A DNA stretch of 64,000 nucleotides, taken from NCBI GenBank assembly GCA_033239525.1, contig BSYO01000036.1:5602126-5666125 (forward strand), given 5' to 3'. The notes beneath the pieces are model-generated. The model searched no databases. It was given only the letters and a program-made list of their open reading frames with translations, and was not told the DNA's origin. Positions 30,289 through 43,645 of the stretch are shown here, in pieces. Numbering within the stretch: the first letter of the stretch is position 1; each line of letters begins with the position of its first letter. Origin of the DNA: Nepenthes gracilis (lineage: Eukaryota > Streptophyta > Magnoliopsida > Caryophyllales > Nepenthaceae). A program made the translations under genes and the position numbers.

Positions 30289-33259
30289 TGTTGACGCCGG
30301 GATCAATGCACGTATTTATTGGGCCAAACTGTAAAAATTATTTAATTTATTTTGAATTAAATATAAGTAATATGTAACGACAGAGAATATGATAATTGGG
30401 AAATAATTAAGTTAAAAAGGTAAATTGTATTCAAAAAACAGGAGGAATGAATTGAAAAGCCCAAAGAAAAAAGTAAATCGGAAAATCATTATATAATGAA
30501 CACTGAGGCTTGCGCCGGTGGCGCTCGAGCCACGGCTCGGCGGATACAGCAGAACCGCCCGTGGCTCGGCCGCTCGCCGGCCGCTTTCGATGGGGCGCTC
30601 AGCGGTGGCGCCCGTGCCTGGCCGCTCGGCCCGCTGTCGCCGCTGAGCGGCCGGCGCAGTATATATTGCGCCGCGCGATTTGTTCTCCTCATTTTCGATC
30701 GCCGAGGGTTTTTCCGAGAGAGAGAGAGCACGACTCAGAGAGAGAAGGAAGGAGATTTAAGTCCGATTCTCCCGAAAGCGGTATAAAGGTGAAAGCACGC
30801 GTCGAGGCAAGTGTTCTCATACCCACTTCTCGTTCTCTTTCGATGTTTTGTGTATTTTCGTTGGGTATTTTGTGTCGATACCCACGGGAATGTTAGGATA
30901 TTGAAAACCCATGCCTTGAGGTCCATGAAAATGTGGTTAGTTGTCCGATTCGTGTCCGATTCGCCCGGGTGGGTTTTACCGAAACCCTAACCTACGGGAA
31001 TTTGGGGGTTTCCCATTTCCCGGCCTCGTATCATGAAATTGACCTCAAAATTGGAATGCCCACGTCCCAATGATGTATATATGTTGGCCGCGGGTCCGAT
31101 CTCAGACGTTTGGACCCGTTCGCAAGGTCCGAGCCCGTTAAAGGGGCGCCTTCTTTTATTCACCCGAGACCGAAGGTGGATTTTGCGTGTTGTCACCTTC
31201 GTGAAATGATGAAATGATCATAGAATATGAATCCCCGTATCCCAATTATACGTATAAATCGACCGGATGCCGAATCTCGCAAGATTTGACCCGTTCGTGG
31301 CATCCGAGAGTCTTGAAATAATTCCGTAATTGTTTAAATGTCGATTAAGTGATATGTGTTTGTAGAGAGAGGAAGTTGAGGCACAACAGCAAGCACGACG
31401 AAAGAAAGGGGAGAGACCACAGTTGTGATTCGATTCGGGTAAAATAATGGTAGAACGAGCTAGCAGTGTACTTCGGACATTTGTTTTTCACTTTATCCGA
31501 TTTCTCATGCCTTAAAACCGTTGAAAATGCTCTAAAATGTTGATGTTGCATGATTGAAGTACATGAAGTATATTTCCTTCGCTTAGTCGGTTAGATTTCA
31601 TGATTATCCATGTTTATTGCAAGTTTTGGTTTCGATTTCGTGAATAAACATGAAAATAGTATTCAATTTGTCTTGAAAAGTATGTGATGAAACCCTAGCT
31701 CAACAATGTGGTGTAGTTTGAGTAAATTGCATGATTTAATGTATATGCATGGCATCTATGATGTTAAGTTCATGAAATATGTACATGTAAGAGACCGATT
31801 TGAGTTGAAGGTTTTGGCGAAGCCCTATGTACGAAAATGAAGAGGTTTTGATGAGCTTTAACCGTAGCTTCTGTTATATGAAAATTAATTGATATTGAAA
31901 TGTGGCTTCCAGTATAATTTGTTTCTAAAAATATGTACCGATCCGCACCGAGGAAATTTCCATGTATGTTTCAAATTATCAAAGTGTTTTGAGAAAAGTG
32001 ATTTCAAAAAGGGTTTTCGATAAAGAGAGGTTTCATTACGATTATTTTAGGACCCGGATCGACTGATTCGAGATAGGTTCTCCGGCATGCCTTAGGACTT
32101 TTCGGTGGTAATCGAGGATAACTGTCCATGGAGTTATTTGTGGTCCGCCCGCCTCGGGCGTTACCATCTGGAGGGATACCGTTACCGGCCTACCTTCGGG
32201 TGGCATGCCGTACCGATCCCGTGAGATGGGATATTCTAATTACAGGCCTTAGGGTGTGTGGAGTGAACACAATCTATCCTCGATTATTCGCCCCCACGGC
32301 TTGTAGGGTATACTAAGGTCTCATACCGATATGTTATGATGTAATTTTCCGTTTTACCGATATGATATGTTACCGTACCGATTTCGAATATGAAGTACCG
32401 ACATCGATGACTTATGATGTACCGATTTCTTGTTTACTAGATATGATATATTACTAGATTACGAATATGAAGTACCGACTACCGACGATTGTTTATGGTT
32501 TACGGAATAATCATCTTCGTTCACCGATTTTCGATTTGTGGAATTTAATACCGTCATAGCATGATTTCTGTTTTCATGGATTATATCGATTAACTGTTTC
32601 TATTTATGCATAGTTACATGACCGTTCGCATCATGATTTTTCTTGCTCACGTGCATGTACCTTCTGGGCCTCGGCTCCATCACTGTTTTAGTATTTTCCC
32701 CTCTAGGATGAGACAGAGAGCCGATGAAAAAGAGTAAACAGAGAAGAGTTGCTTGAAGACTTTTGAGGACCGCCGCCTATTGGAGCTATTTTGGAGAGCT
32801 GTTGATGTAAAGGCTTAGCTAGAAACATGATGTTTATATCTTGCTCTTTTGGTCCCCGATATTATAGAATATGAAATTTTGTATAACAAGCATGTGAAAT
32901 GTATGTATGATAGTAAAAGAGAATATCTTTATCTTGCAGGTTGTAGTGTACTTCATCATATACTCCTGATTTTCGTGTAGGTCTAGATGGCATCTCGTTA
33001 TTTATCCGTTAGAATAGTAATTGCTTTGTTGGATTTGTGCCATGGATGGCACATAGGATCCTGTGAATGATTGTTGTAGGAATTGTGAATAATGGATAGT
33101 TGTGTCTTGATATGGATGAATATTACGAGGTTTGTATTTTGGATTTTTCATTCTTCAGAAACTCTTGAAATTTCTGAAGTACTTTGCCTTAATTAGACAG
33201 TTAATTATGTTATACATTTTGCCAGAGCTTTTGAAAAAAAAAAATTCCGTTCCGTCACA
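30289..33259 (+). repeat. Probable ~3-kb solo LTR (Ty3/gypsy)
   Basis: It begins TGTTGACGCC and ends CCGTTCCGTCACA, giving TG...CA termini with a partly inverted TGnTGACG/CGTCACA. A promoter-like region has tatatattgcgccg (30660) just after a GC-rich island (30500-30655), followed by a likely transcript start and a GA-rich leader. No open frame in the interior codes for a recognisable protein. A clean 5-bp target duplication was not found, so single-LTR status is inferred. Confidence 0.5.
32335..32490. repeat. ~76-bp tandem repeat, two copies
   Basis: The units start tatgatgta at 32335 and 32411. Both contain a tatgatat-tta-c block and end cgaatatgaagtaccgac. They are diverged from each other and lie within the proposed long LTR. 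Confidence 0.7.
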
Positions 33260-33619
33260 TAATATCCCTATAACGAGTAAAATACATAGAATTATTAAAT
33301 TATAATTTTAAAAATATGAAATTTAATTATAGAATTAATATTTCTATTATGCAGAGGATAAGTTTTTCATAAAACTATTTTATTATAATTTATGGTCAAA
33401 TACAAGCCCTAAAAAATAATATAAAAATTATATAATTAACACTTCCTAAAGTTCACAGTGATCAAGGAGGGCCACCGGAAATCAGGGGGAAGAAGCATCC
33501 GGAGTCACTCTCTTCCTCAGTTCATGGTCATGCCACGCAATATGGTTAAAGTAAATATCAAATAATTGGAATTTAATTTTTAAAAAAATTAAAACATCCT
33601 AATTTTTTTAAAAAAATCT

Positions 33620-35490
33620 TTACAATATAATATTTTAATGTTCCAATATTTTTAAAATTTTTAAAAAATTAATTTATATAATTTTTAATAAAATAAAATA
33701 ACGGTCGTTATATCATACTTGATCCAACGGTTTTATGCTAGGTGCCCTCAAATTAGGTAGGTGTCTAGTTTTGACTACTAACATTCACGTTAATATATCT
33801 TCCAATAATAAAAGAATAAGTATTATGTCATTTGAATATATCTCAAAAAAATTAAATAGTATTTTCTAAGTATTTCTAGTTATTTTATACCAAGTAAATA
33901 TAAAAAAATATAAAATAAGATAAATAATAATAATTTTTATAAATATTTATATGTTTCATCGATAAATGATATGATTATATAAGGATATCTAAGATAAATT
34001 AGGCCACTAAAATATAAATTAAATAAAATATTAGTGAAAAGTAAGAGTTAGGTATGATTTGAAAATAATATGAAAGAGATAAGAAAAGTTTAGAGTTGTT
34101 GAGTACGGCCCAAACTTGATCGGTCCGGCCCAAATTGGAAGTAAAGCCCAAACACTAGTAATCCAAATATGAGTATCACCTTTTATCTTGTAATCCATTA
34201 CCCTCTTTTTTATAGACCACCAATGATCCATCACTCTCTTCTCTATGGACCACAAATGATCAACTTTACCTTCTAACATGTACGAGGCAAGTATCACATT
34301 GCCCTCCTCGGGACACTTGATCGCAGTAAATGCCTTCTTAATCCTCCAAATTCAAATTTCTACCTTTGTAAGGTCGTAGTTGCCCATAAATTCTAAAATC
34401 CTCTCAGTAGTAAAGCGATCATACATTGTCGTTCTAGGATTAACCAGGGTTGACTTTGGATTATGTGATCATTCAGCCATTATTTCCATCACGTTAGCCA
34501 TTTTTACCATTATATTCAAGTATCCTCCCTCTCGATTAGGGCGAGAGCTGGGTCCAACCTTGCCTCCTTATCCTATCATCTTTTGATTTTACCATAAAAC
34601 AATTAATCAGATTAGATACTCAATTTTATAATTAATCAGACTAAATCTTTAAATTAATTAAGACACATCGATACGATTCTTCTAATACCACTTCGATCAG
34701 GTCACGTTTTAAATCTTGATTATGTCATTAACAATCACTCAATTATTATTAATAAACTAATTAACTATTTAATTAATTTTTGAATGTAAATTTCATGATG
34801 ATATCTCAATCGACCAAAATAAAATGATATAAACTAAAAATAATATCCAAAAATATGCCACATAATCATGTGTTTCTGACATTGACCTATATTGACACAT
34901 CGAAACTTACTTAAGGAGTTTGTCTATAATCATATATCAGAGTGTACAACTCACTGAAATAAAAATCGCAAAACCATATTTAACAAAATATTTTACTGTT
35001 CTAATATTTTTAAAAGTTAAAAAAAAATAATTTATGTAATCTAAAATAAAATAAAATAATAGTCATCACATCATACTTGATCCAATGGCTCCAATGTTAT
35101 CTGTATACAATTTAGTTGTCATTAATATATTTTATATAATTTAATATTTTATTTATAAATTCACATTAACAGATCTTTCAAAAATAAAAAAATAAGTATC
35201 ATATTATTTGAATATATTCCAAAAAATTAAATAGTATTTTCTAAGTATTTCTAGTTACTTTATACCAAAAAATATAAAAAAATATTAAAAAATAATAATA
35301 TTTGTAAATATTTAGAAGTTTTATTAATAAATAGTAAGATTATATAAGGATATTTAAAATAATTTAGAAACTTAAAATATAATAAAATAAAATATTATTA
35401 AAAAATATGAAGTGTTAGGTATGGCCCACGATTGACCGGTCTAGCCCAAATCAAAAGTAAAGCCCAAACAATAGCAATCCAAATGCAAGT
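33620..35490 (+). repeat. Diverged direct repeat pair (~33620-34165 and ~34970-35490)
   Basis: The two blocks share, in order: a tcatacttgatccaa(c/t)gg motif (33714 and 35067), aaattaaatagtattttctaagtatttctagtta (33850 and 35225), and aaagcccaaaca-tag-aatccaaat (34144 and 35457). The ~800 bp between them has no ORF with motifs. The pair may be LTRs of a small non-autonomous element or an old duplication. Confidence 0.7.
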
Positions 35491-35499
35491 ACATGTGAC

Positions 35500-36590
35500 C
35501 AAGCCCACGATCCAAGTGATTGGATGGCAAATAACATACAAGACTGAGATAAATATCTGCTCAATAAAGCAATAAATGGGGCATTTAATTTTGATCAATG
35601 ATTACAATCAATCGATAAAAAATAATATACATAATGACTCGATTCAGAAATATCTCATTGCAGTATCTTCATTAATACTTGTACGATTACTGAATTGATT
35701 CAAAAGGCAATTACTCACGAGAAGTAATGGCCACCATTTAATGTAATTAAACACATTTCATTACAAACGGCAATTTCGGACAAACCATTAGGTTAGAACA
35801 TCCACTATATATACAGATCATTTCCAATTAAAGAAGGGCAGCTCAGGCATACAAAACACCAAAAAAGAATATATTCATCGACAGAGCCTAGTTCTCTAAA
35901 TTCTCAAAAAATATTATATTCATCCATTTCTTTTTTTTTAATTTACGCTTACTTTCCTTCTATATCTTTTAATTTTTTAAAAATATTACTAATTTAAATA
36001 TAGAAAGATATACTGAAAAGTAAATTTTATTTACCTCTAACATCTCATTGAATTATTGTAGTGCAGATGGTTAGGATTTCAATTACGAAGATCAAACCTA
36101 TAATCTCCTAGATCAATCAAATAATTTACTCAGCTCTTTAATTCTTATAATTATTCACGCATAAAGAATGCAATAGGAATAAATTGTTAGAATTATTTTT
36201 TTATTAGAGTATGATAAAATTAATTTTATATAATCATAAGTTATTTAGGAAACTCAAGAATTTATTATTTTTTTAAGTTGTCCATGTTTGTTTTCTGCAA
36301 AAGCGTTTTCTATTAATTTATGTTATTAATTGACTTGTTGATCAATAGCATTGAATTTGATTTTATTTTTAAATTAGAATAGTTTAATTTTATTTGATTT
36401 TAAAAAATTTTATTATATTTGATTTTATTTTATTTATATAATTTTATTTTTTATTTTAAAAAAATTATATAATATTTATCTAAATATTTATATTTATTTT
36501 TAAATTATATTAAAATTAGACTTTCGTTATATAAAAATTTTAAATTTTTATTTTTAAAAATAATTAATAAATTAAATAAAATTTAAATAA
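35500..36590. other. AT-rich DNA with a TATA-like motif
   Basis: No gene is supported. At 35805-35815 cactatatatacaga resembles a TATA box, followed within 30 bp by a plausible start region. No ORF follows, so it may belong to an LTR promoter. The rest (36180-36590) is almost pure A/T. Confidence 0.4.
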
Positions 36591-36602
36591 TTATGATTTC
36601 TT

Positions 36603-37079
36603 TTCAGAAAAATCCGTCATCATATCGAATGACTCCACAGCCGTTTCGGGAATGCCCACTTTCCAAAAACTCGAAATCGAGACAAGAAAAGCATCGGGAG
36701 GTTTCGAAACCCCACAACTGCTGAGCTCTTCAAGGACTTTCAAGTACACTTGAAACCCACCATCTTTCGTGGTCACCTCCATAACTAAATCGTGCAATTC
36801 CCAAGTTCTAAAACGCCTCCTCTTCATTGCCCAGATAATGAATCGAAAGCCTACTTTAGCATCTATTTGTTTTCGAATTACCGAAGAGACAATTCGAAGA
36901 GAAAGTGTATGGGCAATCCGGTCAAGAGCAGGCCCAATTGGATAGTATTTCTCAACGATTTTGACAACTTCACGTACAGGGTGTTTTTCGGGAATAAATA
37001 ACCGTTACAGAGAGGCGGAAGACCATAACCTGGAGCCGCGCGCTGCGATGGGTCGGAAAACGAGCTGCGATAGTTGCAT
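36603..37079 (-). pseudogene. PPR gene 5' fragment (duplicate of 11652-11185)
   Basis: This matches the first ~158 codons of the intact PPR gene on the same strand, from the same ATG (37077-37079) to the FGMMREF region, where similarity stops near 36603. Codon 25 is a TAA stop, after which the frame stays open for about 130 codons and still reads KVGFRFIIWAMKRRR. With no PPR array it cannot bind RNA. The 3' seven-eighths of the gene is replaced by AT-rich DNA. Confidence 0.9.
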
Positions 37080-37630
37080 GTCTGAAGCGAGTCATAATTT
37101 GAAATTTACGAAATATTCAGCGTTTCAAACCGGTTTTACGCTGAGCTGATTGTTCCAAGAGTTGGTAATTTACCGAAAAATGTGGCATTTCGGGAGATCG
37201 AGAGGGAGGGTAAGCGGCGGGTAGGAGGTTAGAACGTCAGAACGGATAGAGAGAGAAGCTGAACTCCAGGGGAGGAAGTGTGCAGTGAGTTGACGAGAAA
37301 GGCTAATGGATCAGTTCCGAAGTGGGCCGACGGCCGACAATGAGAGAGGTTGATGGGCCTTTTTTAGAATTAATGTTGAATTATATGAAATTTTATTTAT
37401 TAATTTAAATTAATAAATTTATATAATAATAAATTAGATATATTTCTCTTCCAAAATATCTAATAAAAGCTAACTCAAATTGGTCGATTCTTTTTAATTG
37501 GTTATTTAATTCTTCAAAAGTATAATTAAAAATGGTTTTTTTTTTTTTTCCAAGTCCCACATTTTGATGGGATGAATTTTGGGTAGCTTTGATTTATAAT
37601 TACGCAAATTGTTATATACATTCTTAATTT
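37080..37630. repeat. Duplicated PPR 5' flank (matches 11653-12190)
   Basis: High similarity to the flank of the intact PPR gene, ending in the shared ttatatacatt. Beyond ~37632 the two blocks differ because block A has an LTR insertion there. Confidence 0.85.
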
Positions 37631-38726
37631 ATTATCACTATTTTTAATTTTATTGGAATGTTTGTTTACCTTTTGATAGGTTCAGCAACCTCATAGGTCG
37701 GATCATGAGGATATGGGCTCAAAACCAAAAGCCGAACCTAATTTCTCAAAGCCTAAGTAGCACAACCCTGAGATGCTCGAAAGGATATGGGCCGAAGAGG
37801 CAATACATCAAAAGGGCCCGTAGTGCGGGCCAACAGTTCTAGAATTCACAAATCTTCTCAAGATATCATATCTAAGATCACAAATCACCTAAACTAACAA
37901 TTAATTTTGTGAATCGCATCATAAAAATAGTTGCCGTTACAAGTTTTTACAAGGTTTGAAAAATCTTGAGGAAGTGGGAGAAGGCTCAACAGGCTCTCGA
38001 AAGGCTCCGAATGGCTCAGACAAATTCACAATCATTGTCAGTCACTCTCCTACGAGTACATCCCACTAAAAGCTGTCTCTTGATCGATCGCATCATTAGA
38101 ACTTAATTTTTTTAACCTTCGAAGCTTAATGTTCCACCTTCATAAACTGCCCCATAACCAAGTACACTATCAGAACTCAATCATCCATATCCATTAGCTG
38201 CCTCCTTGTCAGGCATTCCCTTGGAGCTTAATCCTTTATTTCCATAAACCGTTCTCTAATTGAGTGAACTCTACATTCAATCTGCTAATAAGTGCATCCA
38301 CGTATACGTATTTCCTTTACTCCTATCTTTATTTTATCATAGGAAGATTTTTAATTTGAGTGTCAGAGGATATATTTGGAAACGAGTTCCTACAATTTTT
38401 TGACTTTTTATTTGTGAGTTGTGTTGTGTAATTTTCTGGTTAGAAGATATGAAAATCGGACTCCCTTCAATTCGACTAGTCAAAAAAATTAAGTAGTTCT
38501 CTAACCTGTCAGACAACAAAGATCTAAGGACACATCAATATCAATTATATTTTAGCTATTATTTTAAAACCAATGATAAATATTTGAAAAAAACTAAAAT
38601 AAACATTTATTTTTAATATTTAATAATTTCATATCTTATTATAGTGAAAATAATATTATATTATTTTTGTTATCTCATTTCAAAATTTTCTAATTATCTA
38701 TCTTTATTTCATCCATTTATTTGTGA
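37631..38726. other. Unique spacer in block B, no gene seen
   Basis: About 1.1 kb with no counterpart in block A. It contains gggctcaaaa, atgggccgaag and gtgcgggcca motifs near 37710-37830, typical of LTR or 5' leader sequence. No supported ORF. Confidence 0.4.
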
Positions 38727-39648
38727 TACATCCTGGGATTCGAGTCTTGAATGGATTTGAGTTAGTTGCTCCTTGGGCTTGTGTTGGAGTTGGGTCTGGT
38801 CTCCATTTAGCATGGTTTGGATCCTACACATAACAACAGAAGATGAAAAGTCAGAGAAAAATAGTGAAACTCGCTCCTTGATTTATCCCCCGACGTTTAA
38901 GTCAGTAATCTGCATTCCAAGATGAAGAATGAAGAAACAGAGTAAGCAAGAGTTTTAGTTGGGAAGGGGATTTGTAAGTCTAGTTCAAAGGTGCACTTGG
39001 TGTGGAATGGGTTTGGGGTTGTTTTGTGCTCGCAAAGAGCGGATTTCAGACCACTATGTTCGCTGGGAATAAGCAGTGGGAAGAGAATAGCGACTGGTTG
39101 TTTTGAAAATTAGATTTCGTGCGCTAGCTTGAATACTGGAAAGAGCTTGTCTTTGGAGTGCCTCCCAAGGGCTTTTTATAGCCATTGGACCTGACCACTT
39201 TCTTTATGCTGCACGGTGCGTTGTTAGCCATTTAAGGGGATCCTTTCCTTCCAACGAGAGGATGCAGGTACCATTCGAGGTTGTAACGGTCGGGAGGGAG
39301 GATTTTTACTTCTGCGGGATTATTGCACGATGTGAATGTAGAAATTTCCATTGTGGGTCATGTGCCGATTTGGGGCCTTCCCTTCCTGGATGTGCACTAA
39401 TTTGGACGCTTCCGTTACAGAGGAGGTTGTTATCTGGGAAGATCTTCGGTATTGCGACCAATTAGGGCAGATGACCATTGCGTATAGGAAAGGGTTCGTG
39501 GAGCCGATTTTGGTTTGGATCATGTCTATTTTTGGTCGCATCTGGCTACTTGAGAACCTTCTCCGGCTAACTGGAGTGTTGACCATCTTTTAGGCCAGTG
39601 GGCTGTGATTTTTTTCAGCTGCTCTCTTGTTTGGGCCGGCCCACTTCA
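38727..39648 (-). repeat. 3' LTR of the 38.7-kb gypsy element
   Basis: It starts tacatcctgg (TG end mutated) and ends cacttca. It aligns along its full length with 43645-44566. Confidence 0.8.
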
Positions 39649-39769
39649 ACCTGCCCCCATCACTAGTCTCCCACGCCGGTGGTCCGAATTTTTGGCTTCC
39701 GGCATATTCCTAATGGGATGTGACTGGCCGTGTTGACTAGTGAGTCTTGACGTCAATCAATGTCTTGCT

Positions 39770-42700
39770 CATGTAATAGAACGACCATTGCGTGTTAGAA
39801 TCTTGATGTATCAAGACGAAGCTCCGTGCCGCCTCTGAAACTAAGTACAAGGAACAACTCCTCATTCTCTTTCGGTGACGTCAAAAGGGGTGGGCTAGCT
39901 AGGATCTCCTTTAGTTTGTTGAAAGTGACTTGACATTCTATCATCTATTGGAACCTGTTTGACTTCATTCCTCTCAAGACCTTGAAGAAAAGAAGGTACT
40001 TGTCTCCTGATTGGGCCAGAAAATGGGATAGGACCGCCAGTCTCCTAGTTAGCCTCTGAGCATCCTTCACATTTTGAGGTAGGTCGTATTAATGAGGATT
40101 TTTATCTTCTCTAGGTTTACCTTAATTCCCTATTGAGAGACAATGAAATCCAAAAAATTTCCAAAGGATATCCTGAAGACGTACTTAGCGGGGTTCAACT
40201 TCATCTGATGTGCACGGAGCACATCGAAGGCTTCGGCGAGGTCATAAATATGGTCGTTGGTCGCTTACTTTTGACGAGTATGTCGTCTACGTATACCTCT
40301 ATATTCCAATCGATTCGCTTTTGAATTATTTTATTCTTGAGCCTTTGGTAAGTGGTGCTTTCATTCTTTAGACCGAAAGACATAACTTTATAGCAATAGG
40401 TCCCCTAGTCAGTTATGAATGAGGTGTGTTCCTATTTTTTGGGTTCATTCGGATCTGATTGTAACCCGAGTAGGCGTCCATGGAACTCAGTAATTTATGC
40501 CCAAAAGTGGAGTCTACCAGCAGGTCGATCCTGGACAATGAAAAGCTGTCCTTTGGACAGGCTTTATTGACATTAGTGAAGTCGACGCACATCCATATCT
40601 TCTCATTACTCTTATTGACATGAATCGTGTTGGAGAGCCAATTCGGGTTCTAAACTTCTCTTATAAACCCAACGTCTAGTAACTTATTTACATTCTCCCA
40701 GATGGCTATTAACTTCTTAACGAAGTGGTTTCTCCACTTTTATTCAATGGGCTTACGGCTGAGATCGATAGCCATATTTTGGACCATTATCCTGTTCGGG
40801 ATCCTAGGCATAACAGCGGACATCCACACGAAGACATCTGCATTATGCCTTAAGAAGCTGATTAGTTGGTTACGTAGGGGTCCGGCGAGTGAGCCCCCTA
40901 TCTGTACGCATTTGTCCGGATTATCTGGATCTAGGGGTATGAGGTTGGTAGCCTGGTGGACTATGCCTGCTACACGGTCATTTCATCTCGATAGCCCAAA
41001 TCATTTACCGGCTGGTCGATGTAGTTTGGGCAACTTCGGATAGGTAATACATTTGACCGATCACTTGATCTTCCAACACTTAGTCAATTCCGCATGCTTT
41101 TGGGATTTCATTTTTATATAGAGTATCGATGTCACAGCCCCGAATGTCGCTAAGCATGGATGGCAGAGTATGGCGTTATACACAGAAGCTAAGTTCACAA
41201 TCAAAAAGGTGAGTGTGAGGCTTACCATTCTGAGCTACGTGCCTAAGGTGACTTCTAGTCGGATGGTCCCTTGAATGGCCATCGATTCATTATCTAATTC
41301 CTATTGTGGCCTTTCGACCGGTTTTAATTGACTCTTTTTTAATCCTAATTTGGAATAAGTATCAAGGTAAAGTAAATCATAAAAACTTTCATTATCAATA
41401 TAGATTCATTTCAATTGGTAGTCCACAAAATTATTTAAAATAAGAGCAGATACAACCAAGGGGTCAATATGGGGGGAGATTAAATGTGTCATATCGTTGC
41501 TACTAAAATTAAAGACATCATTCCCCACCTTCTACTTCTCGTGCCCAGACTGCTTCTCTTGTCGATCCGCATTATGGGTCTTGAGTGGCCTAGTGGTCAC
41601 CATATTCATCATTTCGGCCATGACCCAGTTCCTTGGCTACTACTGCTTAGGCTTGTCCTCACCTGAGGGACCGAGATTTTGACTCAAGTTCCTCAGAAAC
41701 TTGGTGAGGTGCCCCAAGTAGATCCGATCCTCGATCTCTCTCTGTAGAGTCTGGCAGTCTTCCGTATTATAACCCAAAGATTGATTGAAGTTGTAGTACT
41801 TCATCGGATCTTTTCCCTTCAAGTTCTTCATTGACTTTGGTCATTTTATGAACTTCTCTTCCTGGATCTATAAAAGGATATTTGCTCGAGAGTCATTCAG
41901 TGGAGTTAGGTTTATAGCCCTAAACTCCCTCCATACAAGCAGCTCAGTTCTGGGCTACTTCTTTCGGGGATTATCACAACCCCCATACTCCCTTTTTCCT
42001 TTCGCCGGCAAGGAGTGAGGCTGATTGGCCCGTTTCGGGTGCTTCCCGTCATTGGCTTCCTCTGCTATTATGTAGGATCGAGTAATGGACTCTGCCCCCG
42101 GAATGTTTGTTAATCTTTGTGGGCCAGATGTTTGAAAAAGTCGCTCTGACCCAAAGCAAAAATGAAGTTGTTGAGCTTCACCTCATCGGTCAACCTAAGT
42201 ATCTTCCAGGCTTCAGCGGTGAATTGCCCCAGGAACTTCCTCAGGCTCTCTCCCAATTTTTATTTGATGTGGGTGAGGTGTCATGGCTGTTTTTCCTCAC
42301 GACGGCTGGAAGTGTACTGAGCCAGGAAACTATCAATAAGGTCCCAAAAACTTCGAATTGAATTCATCAGGAGCCGATAGAACCAGATCCGGGTGTCTTT
42401 CTTCAAAGTGAGGGGGAAGCACTAGCATATCGAAGTCTCCTTTCATTGGCTTCCTCTGCTATTATGTAGGATCGAGTAATGGACTCTGCCCCCGGAATGT
42501 TTGTTGATCTTTGTGGGCCAGATGTTTGAAAAAGTCGCTCTGACCCAAAGCAAAAATGAAGTTGTTGAGCTTCACCTCATCGGTCAACCTAAGTATCTTC
42601 ACGGTGAATTGTGAACTTTCTCGAGCTCTCTCCCAATTTTATTTGATGTGGGTGAGGTGTCATGGCTGTTTTTTTCTGGTGGAAGTGTACTGAGCCAGGA

Positions 42701-43645
42701 AACTATCAATAAGGTCCCAAAAACTTCGAATTGAATTCATCAGGAGCCGATAGAACCAGATCCGGGTGTCTTTCTTCAAAGTGAGGGGGAAGCACTAGCG
42801 TATCGAAGTCTCCTTTAGGCTCTAGAAGCTGAGCAGAGTGTAAGAATGATCGAGATGATCCATAGGATTGGCGCTTCCGTCGTAGGATTCCAAAGTTGGC
42901 ATTTTAAACTTTGGTGGAAGCGGCTGTGTCTGGATCTCCATGGTGAAAGCAGATCGCTTCAGATCGACCAAATGTTCACTAGCTTCTTCTTTGAACACGT
43001 GGTTCCATATCTTTTAAACCTTCTCCTCCACTTGTGAGGTGGTTGCGGACCTCTTTGCGTTGAGGTAAGTCCTCAACTCCGAGTGTTCATCCGAAGCGGT
43101 GCAATGCTGGCCGACTACTCCCACTCACTGGTCGCGTGATGTGGGAGGCTCCTTCTTGAACCAATGGCCTCTACTCATCCCTAGAGTATCGGGTGTTTTG
43201 CCATTTCAGGGTCTACTCTGGGCTTCCGCGGCTTAGCTGTCCCTCTAGCCTGGAATGGCTCTCGGTGTTTGAGGCTACCTTGGCGCTCGAATTGTTCATT
43301 CGTGCTACCCTCTTGGATGACTCCTTCATTCTCTGGCCTCCTCTCCAGGAGGCCAGAGTGTGGGTTGAAGAGGAGGGAGCCCCCTGCCTCTACTTGCCTT
43401 GGCGTGTACAAAGCGCTTGGATCATCTCGGTCATCTTGTTCATTTTCTCCGCCGTCGCTAGAATGATCGGAGCAGGTCGTTCTCCTACCTGGTTACCAAT
43501 GAAGTGGTCGTTGCTAGGAGAGGTGATCTCTTTTGCTGGAACGCTAGCTTGTGCTCTCGTATTCACCATATTTGTTGATGAGATTGACGTTGACAAAGTA
43601 GTGGTCAAGCCTTTTGTACTGTTTACCACAGATGGCGCCAATATT
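39770..43645 (-). pseudogene. Decayed gag-pol of the 38.7-kb element
   Basis: The gag start is near 43570 (MVNTRAQASVPAKEI). A gag core lies about 42.0-43.1 kb. The gag C-terminal motif is at 41831-41640 (MKYYNFNQSLGYNTEDCQ then EIEDRIYLGHL). RT pieces are at about 40480-39900, including IEVYVDDILVKSK at 40383-40201, which keeps the YVDD catalytic motif. Stops and frameshifts are frequent. pol ends within RT, so RNase H and integrase are deleted. Confidence 0.8.
42049..42815. repeat. Internal tandem duplication in gag (~394 + 373 bp)
   Basis: Copies 42049-42442 and 42443-42815 both begin tcattggcttcctctgctat and end gtatcgaagtctccttt. Most of the sequence is identical. The second copy lacks short clustered pieces around 42605-42640 and 42672-42685. 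Confidence 0.9.

Noticed and set aside
30496..30896. Overlapping GC-rich ORFs on both strands
   Set aside because: They arise from the GC-rich promoter island of an LTR; all frames are open for composition reasons and none has a domain.
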